Source: Streptomyces alboniger
Lineage (GTDB): Bacteria; Actinomycetota; Actinomycetes; Streptomycetales; Streptomycetaceae
Direction of reading: 5' to 3'
Assembly (NCBI RefSeq): GCF_008704395.1
Contig: NZ_CP023695.1
Coordinates: forward strand, 3,224,001-3,288,000
Length of the DNA: 64,000 nucleotides
This document shows, piece after piece, positions 54,888 to 63,770 of this stretch. The translations under genes and the position numbers were made by a program. Numbering within the stretch: position 1 is the first letter of the stretch; each line of letters begins with the position of its first letter. The notes under the pieces were generated by a model, which saw nothing but the letters and a program-made list of their open reading frames with translations, was not told where the DNA came from and searched no databases.

Positions 54888-55698
54888 CCACCGCGAACAC
54901 CCTGCGGAAGGGGAGGACCGTGCCATGAGCCGTGGCCGGGTAGGCCTTCCGCAGGAGTGCGCGGTACACCGCGAGGAACGCCTCCGTCGCGCCCAGGTCG
55001 TCCGCCAGGGCCGTCAGGACCGGGCGCAGGCCCGTGCCCTTGACCCAGTCGAGGACCGGGTCCTCGCCGGTCAGCAGGTGGTGGTACGTCGTCTCCCAGG
55101 CGTCGACCGCGCAGCCCAGGTCCGCGAGCCGTGCCAGGTACGCCCCCGGCGGGAGCACCGCGTCGCCGTGGCGCAGCACCCCGCCGAGGCGGTCGCGCCA
55201 GCGCCGGGACGCGGCGAGGTCACGCATCAGCGTGTGGCTGGGGGCATCGAAGTTGCCCGGTACCTGGAAGGCGAACGTGCCGCCGGGGGCGAGGGCGGCG
55301 ATCCACGCCGGGAAGAGGTCCGGGTGGCCCGGCACCCACTGGAGGGCCGCGTTGGAGAGGATCAGGTCGTACGTGCCGGGGGCCGGTGTCCAGTCCGTGG
55401 CGTCGGCCGGGGCGAAGTCGAGGCGTCCGCCCCCGGCGGTGGGGCCCGTCAGCGGCTCCGCGCGGGACAGCATCTCCGGCGAGTTGTCGAACCCGGTGAT
55501 GTGCGCGGCGGGCCATCGCTCGGCGAGGAGCCGGGTGACGTTGCCGGGCCCGCAGCCGAGGTCGGCGACGCGGTGCGGCCGGTCGGCCGTAGCGGGGAGA
55601 TCCGGCACGCGGGCGAGCAGGTCGACGAAGGGGCGGGACCGGTGGTCGGCGTGGCGGAGGTACTGGAGCGGATCCCAGGTCGGGGTGGCTGCGGGCAC
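54862..55698 (-). CDS. tam: Trans-aconitate 2-methyltransferase-like
   Basis: 278 aa class I SAM methyltransferase: N-terminal WDPLQYLRHADHRSRPFVDLLARV, SAM motif VADLGCGPGNVTRLL, post-I GFDNSPEMLSRA, and LSNAALQWVPGHPDLF typical of Tam. It methylates trans-aconitate or a similar acid. GTG 55698 has GAGGAGG upstream. Divergent from a MarR gene with a palindromic operator over its -35; its end runs 26 bases into the RelE toxin gene on the other strand. Confidence 0.9.
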   Translation of the reverse strand: MPAATPTWDPLQYLRHADHRSRPFVDLLARVPDLPATADRPHRVADLGCGPGNVTRLLAERWPAAHITGFDNSPEMLSRAEPLTGPTAGGGRLDFAPADATDWTPAPGTYDLILSNAALQWVPGHPDLFPAWIAALAPGGTFAFQVPGNFDAPSHTLMRDLAASRRWRDRLGGVLRHGDAVLPPGAYLARLADLGCAVDAWETTYHHLLTGEDPVLDWVKGTGLRPVLTALADDLGATEAFLAVYRALLRKAYPATAHGTVLPFRRVFAVATASGRGV

Positions 55699-55751
55699 GG
55701 GGCGGGCCTCCTCGGGTGACGGGGGTCTGGCGCCATCCTGAACGCTAGGTA

Positions 55752-55765
55752 TCTTGACGTCAAGA
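55752..55765. promoter_or_regulatory. MarR operator between tam and marR
   Basis: Perfect 14-bp palindrome TCTTGACGTCAAGA. Its TTGACG on the minus strand serves as the tam -35 with a -10-like CAGGAT 17 bases on, so bound MarR would block tam. A TACACT (55788-55793) 7 bases before the marR ATG suggests a leaderless marR transcript. Confidence 0.68.
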
Positions 55766-55800
55766 GACTTCACGTCGACAGACCCCCTACACTGATCGTC

Positions 55801-56298
55801 ATGGAGGACGAGGTCGATCGGCTGGTCGCGGCGTGGCGCCGGGAGCGCCCGGACCTCGACGTGGAACCACTCGAGGTGCTCAGCCGCGTGAGCAGGCTCG
55901 CGCGGCACCTGGACCGGGCCCGCAGGCTCGCGTTCTCCGAGCACAATCTGGAGCCCTGGGAGTTCGACGTCCTGACGTCGCTGCGGCGCGCGGGCGCCCC
56001 CTATCAGCTCTCCCCCGGCCAGCTCCTGACGCAGACCCTGGTGACGTCCGGCACGATGACGAACCGCATCGACCGCCTCGCGAAGAAGGGCCTCGTCGAG
56101 CGTCTGCCCGATCCGAGCGACCGGCGCGGCGTGCTCGTACGGCTCACGACCGAGGGCCGGGACCGCGCGGACCAGGCCCTGGCCGGACTCCTGGAGCAGG
56201 AGCGGGCGATCCTCGCGGAGCTGTCCCGCGCTCAGCGGGGGGAACTGGCCGGGCTGCTACGCCAGTTGACCGCCCCGTTCGACAACATCCCCGGCTAG
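55801..56298 (+). CDS. MarR-family regulator
   Basis: 165 aa. Winged helix: LEPWEFDVLTSLRRAGAPYQLSPGQLLTQTLVTSGTMTNRIDRLAKKGLVERLPDPSDRRGVLVRLT. ATG 55801 has no ribosome site; the promoter suggests leaderless translation. Divergent from tam with an operator between, so probably represses tam and itself. Its last 42 bases overlap the convergent response-regulator gene. Confidence 0.9.
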   Translation: MEDEVDRLVAAWRRERPDLDVEPLEVLSRVSRLARHLDRARRLAFSEHNLEPWEFDVLTSLRRAGAPYQLSPGQLLTQTLVTSGTMTNRIDRLAKKGLVERLPDPSDRRGVLVRLTTEGRDRADQALAGLLEQERAILAELSRAQRGELAGLLRQLTAPFDNIPG

Positions 56299-57072
56299 GT
56301 CGACCGGGCCGACTCCCGCGCGCCGGGCGAGCGCGACCGCCGCCAGCGTGGAGTGGACGCCGAGCTTCCCCAGGACGTTCTGCATGTGTGTGCGCACCGT
56401 GTGGGGGGAGAGGAAGAGGCGCTCGGCGACGGCTTTCCTGCCCAGGCCCGCCACCATGCAGCGCAGCACCTCGCGCTCGCGCGGGGTCAGGGACTCCACG
56501 AGGCGCTCGGACTCGGTGCGGTGCTTGCGGGCGGCGGTCAGCTCGCGCAGGACGCCGGTGAGCAGGGCGGGCGGCAGGTGCGTCTCCTCCCGCAGCACAC
56601 CGCGTATGACCGTCAGGAGGCGGGAGAGCGAGCAGTCCTTGGCGACCCAGCCCGAGGCGCCGGCCTGGAGCGCGAGGGCCGCGCGACGCGGGTCGTCCTT
56701 CTCGGCGAGCACGACCGTGCGCACGGCGGGCTGGCCGGAACGGACGCCCGCGACCAGGGAGATGCCGTCGACGAGACCGTCCGCGCCGCCGTCCTGGACG
56801 GGGGCGGCGATGGGGGTCCCCCCTGTTCGAGCGAAGCCGAGAGCCTGGGGGAGGGTGCCCTGGAGCGCGTCGGCTGTGGCGCCGAGATCGGCGTCGACGA
56901 GCAGCACGTCGTATCTGCGGCCTTCGGAGACCGACCGCTCCAGGCAGCGCAGCGCGGCGGGGCCGCTGCCCGCCGCGGAGACCTCCACGTCGGGCTCGGC
57001 CGCCAGCGCGGCCGCGAGCGACTCGGCGAAGATGCGATGGTCGTCGACGACCAGAACTCGGATGCGAACCAC
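56257..57072 (-). CDS. NarL/LuxR-type response regulator with in-frame repeat insertion
   Basis: 271 aa. Receiver residues: acidic pair VVDDH (10-12), probable phospho-Asp60 in LLVDADL, and Lys145 in GWVAKD. The LuxR helix-turn-helix lies at about 200-260 (LTPREREVLRCMVAGLGRKAVAERLFLSPHTVRTHMQNVLGKLGV). Between Asp60 and the next core strand (VVLAEKDD) there are about 60 residues where 30 are usual; residues 71-88 come from a dispersed DNA repeat. The receiver may still fold with a loop there. GTG 57072 has GGAAGGGGG upstream. No adjacent kinase; orphan. Confidence 0.88.
   Translation of the reverse strand: MVRIRVLVVDDHRIFAESLAAALAAEPDVEVSAAGSGPAALRCLERSVSEGRRYDVLLVDADLGATADALQGTLPQALGFARTGGTPIAAPVQDGGADGLVDGISLVAGVRSGQPAVRTVVLAEKDDPRRAALALQAGASGWVAKDCSLSRLLTVIRGVLREETHLPPALLTGVLRELTAARKHRTESERLVESLTPREREVLRCMVAGLGRKAVAERLFLSPHTVRTHMQNVLGKLGVHSTLAAVALARRAGVGPVDLAGDVVERGGQLA
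56811..56861. repeat. Dispersed GC-clamp repeat inserted in the response-regulator gene
   Basis: GATGGGGGTCCCCCC, spacer TGTTCGAGCGAAGCCGAGAG, then CCTGGGGGAGGG. C/G runs pair across the spacer. It resembles, from memory, a frequent intergenic element in Streptomyces. In frame on the minus strand it encodes about 17 residues with no stop. A shorter relative is at 30613-30648. Confidence 0.7.
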
Positions 57073-57339
57073 AGAAACCCCCTTCCCCGCGCCCCGCAGG
57101 GAGCAGGGGACACCCCCGTCGGATACCGTCCGAGAACGATCGGCGCGGGTACGGCGCCCGGAACGGGGGTCGCCGAATCGCCCGGCCGCCGCCGCGCGAT
57201 GACTGCCACCCCCGCCGGGCGTCGTACCCGACTGTCTCGCCCCCTGATCGGCGCCGGCCCCCACCGGCACTGTTCTTCAGAGTAGAGCCGCGGGCCACGA
57301 GCGGAAGGCAATTTGCAGAACTGATGGGCGGGCGCGTTT

Positions 57340-57795
57340 ATGGTGAGCCGTATGTTTCGCATGGAGACAGGAGTCGACAAGGAGCGGCTGGCTCTGCTTC
57401 GTTCGCGGCTCGCCGCGACGAATACGGCGGCGTCCCCGGCGATCCGCGCCCTCCGCGGCACGGCCGACGACGAGGAAGTGCCCCTGGCGCTCTGGGCGTT
57501 GGACCAGGCGGGCGGCCTCGCGGCGGGTCTCGCCGCGCACACCTGGGGCCGCTGGCTGCATGTGAACCACCTCTGGGTCGACGACCGCCATCGCGGGGCG
57601 GGTCTCGGCTCCGGGCTGCTCGCCGAGGCGGAGCGCGTGGCCCACGAGGACCGCGGCTGCCGCAACTCCCGTGTGGAGACGTGGGACTTCCAGGCGCCGG
57701 GCTTCTACCGTGCTCAGGGATACGAGCTGGTGAGCGTGATCCCCGACTACCCGGAGGGCGTCAAGGAGTTCACGCTCACCAAACGGCTGGGGTGA
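57340..57795 (+). CDS. GNAT-family N-acetyltransferase
   Basis: 151 aa. Acetyl-CoA pocket segment WVDDRHRGAGLGSGLLAEAERVA (R/Q-x-x-G-x-G/A variant RHRGAGLG) and RVETWDFQAPGFYRAQGYELVSV at the end of the fold. Start uncertain: ATG 57340, 57352 or 57361, none with a good ribosome site; a TATGGT just before 57352 may indicate a leaderless start there. Substrate unknown. Divergent from the response regulator. Confidence 0.85.
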   Translation: MVSRMFRMETGVDKERLALLRSRLAATNTAASPAIRALRGTADDEEVPLALWALDQAGGLAAGLAAHTWGRWLHVNHLWVDDRHRGAGLGSGLLAEAERVAHEDRGCRNSRVETWDFQAPGFYRAQGYELVSVIPDYPEGVKEFTLTKRLG

Positions 57796-57828
57796 GAGTC
57801 CGCCGGCTCAAGCCGCGAGTCCCCCGGC

Positions 57829-58176
57829 TCAGGCCGCGAGTCCCAGGGCGAGCGCGGCGACCACCGGCGCCGCGTACACCAGGGGGAAGGGGATGTGCGC
57901 GTACCAGCGGGCCCGTACCACGGCGACGACCGCCCCGGTGAAGTACAGGACCAGGCCGATCCCGGCGGCGGCCCCGACGTACGGCACGAACAGGCCGACG
58001 ACGAGGCCCGCGGCGCCCGCGGCCTTGGCGGCGCCGAGCCAGGGCAGCCACGTCATGGGGATGCCGTAGTCGGCCATGGGCCCGACGACCCACTTCGAGC
58101 GCAGGAAGACCGAGGCGGCCGAGAAGCCGGTCATCGCGGCGGCCAGGAGCGTGACGACAACGTGAGCGGTGGACAT
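57829..58176 (-). CDS. DoxX-like small membrane protein
   Basis: 115 aa with four transmembrane helices (about 4-22, 42-60, 62-84, 96-114). The DoxX-type WLPWLGAAKAAGAAGLVVGLF core and RARWYAHIPFPLVYAAP loop are visible. ATG 58176 has GAGGAG upstream. Actual biochemical role is not known for this subgroup. Sits downstream of galK in the same direction but 110 bases away. Confidence 0.86.
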   Translation of the reverse strand: MSTAHVVVTLLAAAMTGFSAASVFLRSKWVVGPMADYGIPMTWLPWLGAAKAAGAAGLVVGLFVPYVGAAAGIGLVLYFTGAVVAVVRARWYAHIPFPLVYAAPVVAALALGLAA

Positions 58177-58285
58177 CGGGGATGCTCCTCTTCAGGCAGG
58201 TGCCGGTGCGTCTGTGCGCCTCGGCCGGGGTGTCGTTCACTGCCATGACGAGCCGCTCCCCGCGGATGTGACCGCTCGGCGGCAC

Positions 58286-59440
58286 CTATTTCTCCCGGCG
58301 CGCTCCCGCCGACGCCACCGCCGGGAACACCCGGGGCGCCGTGTGGCCCGCCTCGGCCGAGGCCCCCAGGACCGCCTCGGTCACCGCGTCGGTGTCGCCG
58401 CTCTCCACCAGGACGATCACCGAGCCGCCGAAGCCGCCGCCGGTCATCCGGGCACCGAGCGCCCCCGCCGCGTTCGCGGTGCTCACCACCAGGTCCAGCT
58501 CCGGGCAGGAGATGCGCAGGTCGTCGCGGAGCGAGGCGTGGCCCTCGGTGAGGACGGGGCCGATCGCGCGGACGTCACCGGCGTCGAGGAGGCCGATGAC
58601 CTGTGCGACGCGGTGGTTGTCGGAGACGACGTGGCGCACATAGCGGCGGACCTTGTCGTCCGGCAGCCGCTCCAGCGCGGCGGGCAGTTCCTCGTACGGG
58701 ATGTCGCGGAGGTGGCTGACGCCGAGGGCCCGCGCACCCGCCTCGCACCCGGCGCGGCGCTCGGCGTAGGCGCCGTCGCCGAGCGCGTGCTTGACGCGGG
58801 TGTCGACGACGAGCAGCCGCAGGCCCTCGGCGGCCAGATCGAAGGGGACCTGGCGCAAGGACAGGTCGCGGCAGTCCAGGTGCAGGGCGTGGCCTTCGGC
58901 GCAGCACGCCGACGCCGTCTGGTCCATGACGCCGCAGGGCACGCCGACGAAGGCGTTCTCGGCGCGCTGGGCGAGGACGGCAAGCTCGGGCCGGGTCAGC
59001 CCGAGCCCGAACAGTTCGTCGAGGGCGAGCGCGGTGACGACCTCCAGCGCGGCCGACGAGGACAGGCCCGCGCCCGTCGGGACCGTCGAGGCCAGGTGCA
59101 GATCGGCGCCGGTCACGGGGTGTCCGGCGTCCCGCAGCGCCCAGACGACCCCGGCGGGGTAGGCGGCCCAGCCTCCGTCGGACAGCGGGGTCAGCTCGTC
59201 GACGCGCAGTTCGGCGAGCGGGGCGTCGATGTCGGCGGAGTGCAGCCGCAGGATGCCGTCGGTGCGCCGGGCGACGGCGGCGACCGCGGTGTGCGGGAGG
59301 GCCAGCGGCATCACGAAGCCTTCGTTGAAGTCCGTGTACTCGCCGATGAGGTTGACGCGGCCGGGGGCCGACCAGACCCCGTCCGGCGCGTACCCGTACA
59401 ACTCCTCGAACCGCGCGGCGACTTCGGATGCCGTGGCCAT
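58286..59440 (-). CDS. galK: Galactokinase
   Basis: 384 aa GHMP kinase phosphorylating galactose at C1. Galactose-binding GRVNLIGEYTDFNEGFVMP (Tyr-Phe where GEHTDY is common elsewhere), phosphate loop VPTGAGLSSSAALE and the C-terminal GARMTGGGFGGSVIVL. ATG 59440 begins 3 bases after the galE stop and has GGGAGGG upstream. Last gene of the galTEK operon. Confidence 0.95.
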   Translation of the reverse strand: MATASEVAARFEELYGYAPDGVWSAPGRVNLIGEYTDFNEGFVMPLALPHTAVAAVARRTDGILRLHSADIDAPLAELRVDELTPLSDGGWAAYPAGVVWALRDAGHPVTGADLHLASTVPTGAGLSSSAALEVVTALALDELFGLGLTRPELAVLAQRAENAFVGVPCGVMDQTASACCAEGHALHLDCRDLSLRQVPFDLAAEGLRLLVVDTRVKHALGDGAYAERRAGCEAGARALGVSHLRDIPYEELPAALERLPDDKVRRYVRHVVSDNHRVAQVIGLLDAGDVRAIGPVLTEGHASLRDDLRISCPELDLVVSTANAAGALGARMTGGGFGGSVIVLVESGDTDAVTEAVLGASAEAGHTAPRVFPAVASAGARREK

Positions 59441-59443
59441 GAA

Positions 59444-60415
59444 CTATCCCTCCCGCCGGGCGGACCGCTGGGCGAACGCCCAGGCGTCGGCGACGATGCC
59501 CGCGAGGTCCGCGCGGGACGGCTGCCAGCCGAGCTTCTCGCGGGCGGTGGCGGCGGAGGCGACGAGCACCGCCGGGTCGCCGTCGCGGCGCGGGGCCGTC
59601 ACCTCGGGGACGGGGTGGCCGGTGACCTGGCGGACGGTCTCGATGACCTGGCGCACGGAGAAGCCGTTGCCGTTGCCGAGGTTGCAGATCAGGTGCTCTC
59701 CGGGGGTGGCCGCCCCGACGGCGAGGAGGTGGGCCTCGGCGAGGTCGGCGACGTGGATGTAGTCGCGTACGCAGGTGCCGTCGTCGGTGGGGTAGTCGTC
59801 GCCGAAGACGCTGATCGCCTCGCGCCTGCCCTGCGCGACCTGGAGGACGAGCGGGATGAGGTGCGACTCGGGGTCGTGGCGCTCCCCGAACTCCCCGTAC
59901 GCGCCCGCGACGTTGAAGTAGCGCAGCGAGACGGCGGCCAGGCCGTGGGCGGTGGCCTCGCCGCTGATCATGTGGTCGACGGCGAGCTTGGAGGCGCCGT
60001 AGGGCGAGGTGGGGGCGGTGGGGTCGGTCTCCGTGATGGGGGTGCTGACGGGCTCGCCGTAGGTGGCGGCCGTGGAGGAGAAGACGAGCTTGCGCACGCC
60101 GGCGTCGCGCATGGCGGCGAGCAGCGCCATGGTGCCGCCCACGTTGTTGTCCCAGTACTTCTCGGGCTTGGCGACAGACTCGCCGACCTGCGAGAAGGCG
60201 GCGAAGTGCAGGACGGCGTCGAAGGAGGGGTCCAGCCACTTGGCGGCGTCGCGGATGTCGCCCTCGATGAAGGCGGCGCCGGCGGGAACGCCCTCGCGGA
60301 AGCCGGTCGAGAGGTTGTCGAGGACCGTCACCTCGTGCCCGGCCTCGATCAGGTGCTGGGCCACCACGCTTCCGACATAGCCCGCTCCACCGGTGACCAG
60401 GTACTTACCGCTCAT
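59444..60415 (-). CDS. galE: UDP-glucose 4-epimerase
   Basis: 323 aa short-chain dehydrogenase/reductase interconverting UDP-galactose and UDP-glucose. NAD-binding [16 protein letters not shown], catalytic YGASK and [17 protein letters not shown] 60415 overlaps the galT stop by 4 bases (60412-60415). Middle gene of galTEK. Confidence 0.95.
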   Translation of the reverse strand: MSGKYLVTGGAGYVGSVVAQHLIEAGHEVTVLDNLSTGFREGVPAGAAFIEGDIRDAAKWLDPSFDAVLHFAAFSQVGESVAKPEKYWDNNVGGTMALLAAMRDAGVRKLVFSSTAATYGEPVSTPITETDPTAPTSPYGASKLAVDHMISGEATAHGLAAVSLRYFNVAGAYGEFGERHDPESHLIPLVLQVAQGRREAISVFGDDYPTDDGTCVRDYIHVADLAEAHLLAVGAATPGEHLICNLGNGNGFSVRQVIETVRQVTGHPVPEVTAPRRDGDPAVLVASAATAREKLGWQPSRADLAGIVADAWAFAQRSARREG

Positions 60416-61473
60416 GAACTCGCTACCTCTCGCAGTCGATCGGCCGCGGCTTCCGGCGGCACGTCGTTGATGAACACGCTCATGCCGGATTCGGAACCCG
60501 CGAGGAACTTCAGCTTGCCCGAAGTGCGGCGGATCGTGAAAAGTTCGAGGTGGAGGGCGAAATCGTCGCGGCTGATGCCGCCGTATCGGTCGAGCGTGCC
60601 GAACGGCGCCTGGTGCCAGGCCGAGATGTACGGGGTGGGGGTCTCCCCGGCGCCGAAGATCCGGTCGAAGCGCCTCAGGAGTTCCAGGTAGAGGCGCGGG
60701 AACTCCGTGCGCGCGGCCTCGTCGAGCCCGAGCAGGTCGGGCACCCGGCGCTTGGGATACAGGTGCACCTCGTAGGGCCAGTGGGCGGCGTACGGCACGA
60801 AGGCCACCCAGTGCTCGCCCTCCAGGACGACCCGCTCACCGGCGCTCTCCGCGGCGACGATGTCGTCGAAGAGGTTCTGGCCGCCCGACGACTCCTTGAA
60901 CGCGGCGAGCGAGCGCAGCATCAGGTCGGTGCGCGGGGTGACGAACGGATAGGCGTAGATCTGCCCGTGCGGGTGGCCGAGGGTCACGCCGATCTCGGCG
61001 CCGCGGTTCTCGAAGCAGAACACCTGCTCGACGGAGGGCAGGTGGGACAGCTCGGCGGTGCGGTCGGTCCAGGCCTCCAGGACGAGGCCGGCCTGCTCGG
61101 GGGTGAGGTCCGCGAAGGACGAGTCGTGGTCGGGAGTGAAGCAGACCACCTCGCAGCGGCCCGCGTCGCCCGCGAGCGAGGGGAAGCGGTTCTCGAAGAC
61201 CACGACGTCGTAGGAGGACTCGGGGATCTCGCTGAGCCGCTCCCCGGCGGACGGGCACAGGGGGCACTCGTCGGCCGGCGGGTGGTAGGTGCGCCCCTGG
61301 CGGTGCGAGGCGATGGCCACGGCGTCGCCCAGGAGCCGGTCCGCGCGGATCTCCGACGTCGTGGAGACGGGTCCGAGCGGGCGCCGGTCGACGGCCGCGC
61401 GGACCGCGTCGTCGCGTGCGTCGTAGTAGATGAGCTCACGACCGTCGGCGAGACGGGTCGAGGTCTTCTTCAC
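60412..61473 (-). CDS. galT: Galactose-1-phosphate uridylyltransferase
   Basis: 353 aa HIT-superfamily enzyme. Zn-binding ADECPLCPS, the substrate region [11 protein letters not shown] and catalytic [11 protein letters not shown] are intact. The start is GTG 61473 ([17 protein letters not shown]) with GAGGAG upstream. First gene of the operon, behind the promoter at 61531-61559, and divergent from the SSS symporter. Confidence 0.96.
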   Translation of the reverse strand: MKKTSTRLADGRELIYYDARDDAVRAAVDRRPLGPVSTTSEIRADRLLGDAVAIASHRQGRTYHPPADECPLCPSAGERLSEIPESSYDVVVFENRFPSLAGDAGRCEVVCFTPDHDSSFADLTPEQAGLVLEAWTDRTAELSHLPSVEQVFCFENRGAEIGVTLGHPHGQIYAYPFVTPRTDLMLRSLAAFKESSGGQNLFDDIVAAESAGERVVLEGEHWVAFVPYAAHWPYEVHLYPKRRVPDLLGLDEAARTEFPRLYLELLRRFDRIFGAGETPTPYISAWHQAPFGTLDRYGGISRDDFALHLELFTIRRTSGKLKFLAGSESGMSVFINDVPPEAAADRLREVASS

Positions 61474-61505
61474 GTCCGGGGCTCCTCACCACCCACCCAA
61501 CAGAA

Positions 61506-61568
61506 TCAAACATAAAAAACCACACACCAACAGCTACGTCAATGTCCGATCACAGTCAAACAAAAAAC
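61506..61568. promoter_or_regulatory. gal control region: paired TCAAACA repeats
   Basis: TCAAACATAAAAAAC (61506-61520) and TCAAACAAAAAAC (61556-61568) are direct repeats 50 bases apart. The second covers the galT -35 and the first lies just downstream of the galT start, as expected for repressor sites that can loop. AACAG-AA-CTGTT (61572-61583) follows nearer the symporter. The segment is unusually AT-rich for this chromosome. Confidence 0.6.
61531..61559 (-). promoter_or_regulatory. galT promoter
   Basis: On the minus strand TTGACT (-35, 61559-61554) and TAGCTG (-10, 61536-61531) are spaced by 17 bases, giving a leader of about 50 bases before the galT GTG. Confidence 0.78.
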
Positions 61569-61648
61569 TTCAACAGAACTGTTCATTTATTGAAGCGAGG
61601 GGCGTAGGTTCCCGTCTGATCCGTTCGCGCAACGAAGCGAGTTCACCC

Positions 61649-63334
61649 ATGCAGTCCCCCACTGAAACCCTGGCCGAGGGACTTCGGCTGCCCACCAACG
61701 GCCTCGACTACGCGATCCTCGCCATCTACTTCGCCGTCGTCCTCGGCATCGGATTCGCCGCCCGGCGCTCCGTGCGGACCAGCCTGGACTTCTTCCTCTC
61801 GGGCCGCTCGCTGCCCGCCTGGGTCACCGGCCTCGCCTTCGTCGCCGCGAACCTCGGCGCCACCGAGATCCTCGGGATGGCCGCCACCGGCGCCCAGTAC
61901 GGCGTCGCGGTCGTCCACTGGTACTGGATCGGCGCCATCCCCGCCATGGTCTTCCTCGGCCTGGTCATGATGCCCTTCTACTACCGCAGCAAGGTCCGCT
62001 CCGTCCCCGAGTTCCTGCTCCAGCGCTTCGACAGGTCCGCGCACCTGCTCAGCTCGGCGCTCTTCGCGTTCGCGGCGATACTCATCGCGGGCGTGAACCT
62101 CTACGCCCTGTCGATCGTCGTCGAGGCACTGCTCGGCTGGCCGCAGTGGGTGGCGATCGTCGTCGCGGGATTCTTCGTGCTCGCGTACATCACCATCGGC
62201 GGTCTCTCCTCGGCGATCTACAACGAAGTGCTCCAGTTCTTCGTGATCCTCGCCGCGCTCATCCCGATCTGCGTCATCGGCCTGAAGAAGGTCGGCGGCT
62301 GGGACGGACTCACCGGCTCGATCGAGGAGCAGCACGGCGGGAACTTCATGACCGCCTGGGGCGGCACCGGCATCGGCGACGCCAACCCGCTCGGCGCCAA
62401 CTGGCTGACGATCATCCTCGGACTCGGCTTCGTCCTCTCCTTCGGCTACTGGACGACCAACTTCGCCGAGGTACAGCGCGCGCTGTCCGCGAAGAACCTG
62501 AGCGCGGCGCGGCGCACCCCGCTGATCGCCGCCTTCCCGAAGATCTTCATCGTCTTCCTGGTGATGATCCCGGGCCTGGTCGCCGCCGTCCTCGTGCCGA
62601 GGATCGGCACGGCCGGTTCCGACCTGACGTACAACGACGCGATCCCCTACCTGATGCAGGAGTTGCTGCCCAACGGCGTCCTCGGCATCGCGGTCACCGG
62701 TCTGCTCGCCGCGTTCATGGCGGGCATGGCGGCGAACGTCTCATCCTTCAACACCGTGTTCACGTACGACATCTGGGCGAAGTACGTGGTCAAGGACCGC
62801 GAGGACGGCTACTACCTGAACTTCGGCCGGCTCATCACGGCGATCGGCGTGCTCGCCTCGATCGGTACGGCGTTCATCGCCTCGTCGTTCTCGAACATCA
62901 TGGGCTACCTCCAGACCCTCTTCTCCTTCTTCAACGTCCCCATGTTCGTGGTCTTCGTCATCGGCATGTTCTGGAAGCGGGCCTCGATGAGGTCCGGTGT
63001 GTGGGGCCTGGTCGCGGGCACCACCGCCGCGATGGCCAACTACTTCTGGATCTACAAGCAGGGCGTCATCGACATCCCGACCGACCAGGGCGCCAACTTC
63101 GTCTCGGCGATCGTCGGCTTCGCCGCGGGTGCCGTCGTGATGGTCGTCGTCACCCTCTTCACCGCGCCCAAGCCGGAGGCCGAACTGGCCGGGCTGGTCT
63201 ACGGCACGGTCGCACCCGGCCTGGCGGACGAAGGAGCCGAGGCGGGTGACGACGCCTGGTACCGCAAGCCCGCGCTGCTCGGCTGGGGCGCCGTCGTACT
63301 CGCCGCCGCCTGCTACCTGCCGTACTCGCTCTAG
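61649..63334 (+). CDS. Sodium:sugar (galactose) symporter, SSS/SLC5 family
   Basis: 561 aa transporter with about 14 transmembrane helices. SSS hallmarks: LDFFLSGRSLPAWVTGLAFVAANLGATEILGMAATGAQYG, WYWIGAIPAM, EFLLQRFDRSAHLLSS, TIGGLSSAIYNEVLQFFVI and the Na+-site region SFNTVFTYDIW. ATG 61649 is chosen; the ribosome site is weak. Divergent from galTEK with shared operator-like repeats, so galactose is the likely substrate. The stop codon TAG overlaps the first base of the MITE-like repeat. Confidence 0.92.
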   Translation: MQSPTETLAEGLRLPTNGLDYAILAIYFAVVLGIGFAARRSVRTSLDFFLSGRSLPAWVTGLAFVAANLGATEILGMAATGAQYGVAVVHWYWIGAIPAMVFLGLVMMPFYYRSKVRSVPEFLLQRFDRSAHLLSSALFAFAAILIAGVNLYALSIVVEALLGWPQWVAIVVAGFFVLAYITIGGLSSAIYNEVLQFFVILAALIPICVIGLKKVGGWDGLTGSIEEQHGGNFMTAWGGTGIGDANPLGANWLTIILGLGFVLSFGYWTTNFAEVQRALSAKNLSAARRTPLIAAFPKIFIVFLVMIPGLVAAVLVPRIGTAGSDLTYNDAIPYLMQELLPNGVLGIAVTGLLAAFMAGMAANVSSFNTVFTYDIWAKYVVKDREDGYYLNFGRLITAIGVLASIGTAFIASSFSNIMGYLQTLFSFFNVPMFVVFVIGMFWKRASMRSGVWGLVAGTTAAMANYFWIYKQGVIDIPTDQGANFVSAIVGFAAGAVVMVVVTLFTAPKPEAELAGLVYGTVAPGLADEGAEAGDDAWYRKPALLGWGAVVLAAACYLPYSL

Positions 63335-63437
63335 GACCTGTCCGGCGGATCATGCCGCGGGCCGCGGGGTCTGGCACGCCGATCTGCGCAGAAAAGTGAC
63401 CGCCGCCCAAGTACGGCCTGATCCGCCGGACAGGCCC
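63334..63437. repeat. MITE-like element with 19-bp terminal inverted repeats
   Basis: Left end GGACCTGTCCGGCGGATCA (63334-63352) and right end TGATCCGCCGGACAGGCCC (63419-63437) match at 18 of 19 positions as inverted repeats; no ORF lies inside. The flanks CTAG and CTAA fit the YTAR-type target of IS5-like elements. These ends resemble, from recall, IS5-family termini common in Streptomyces. It also works as a strong terminator after the symporter. Confidence 0.75.
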
Positions 63438-63463
63438 TAACCCCGATCGGAGGACCCAATACC

Positions 63464-63748
63464 GTGTCCGACCTGCACAAGCACGTCTCCGACCTGGAGG
63501 CGAAGTCCGCGACCGCGGCCCGCCTCTTCGACATCCGGCGCATCATCGGCGGCCTGTTCGTCGTCTACGGGATCATCGTGACGACCGCCGGGATCACCGC
63601 GTCCGACGCCGACCTGCGCAAGGCCGAGGGCATCAACATCAACCTCTGGACGGGCCTCGGCATGCTCGCCCTCGGGCTCTTCTTCCTCGGCTGGCTGTGG
63701 CTGCGCCCCACGGCGGCGCCCACCGCACCGGCAGCCGAGAGCGAGTAA
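63464..63748 (+). CDS. Small two-helix membrane protein, DUF-type
   Basis: 94 aa, family not named with certainty. Charged N terminus SDLHKHVSDLEAKSATAARLFDIRRIIGGLF, transmembrane helix about 27-44, short loop ASDADLRKAEGININLW, second helix about 63-80 and an Ala/Pro/Thr tail. GTG 63464 has GGAGGA upstream. Co-directional with the sugar symporter across the MITE-like element, so it may be an accessory subunit. Confidence 0.82.
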   Translation: MSDLHKHVSDLEAKSATAARLFDIRRIIGGLFVVYGIIVTTAGITASDADLRKAEGININLWTGLGMLALGLFFLGWLWLRPTAAPTAPAAESE

Positions 63749-63770
63749 CCCCCTTGCGGCCGGGCCCGGT

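Noticed and set aside
58286..59440. GEYTDF instead of GEHTDY in GalK as a sign of inactivity
   Set aside because: All other GHMP motifs are intact, and the gene is in a complete gal operon; I believe the variant is normal in Streptomyces.
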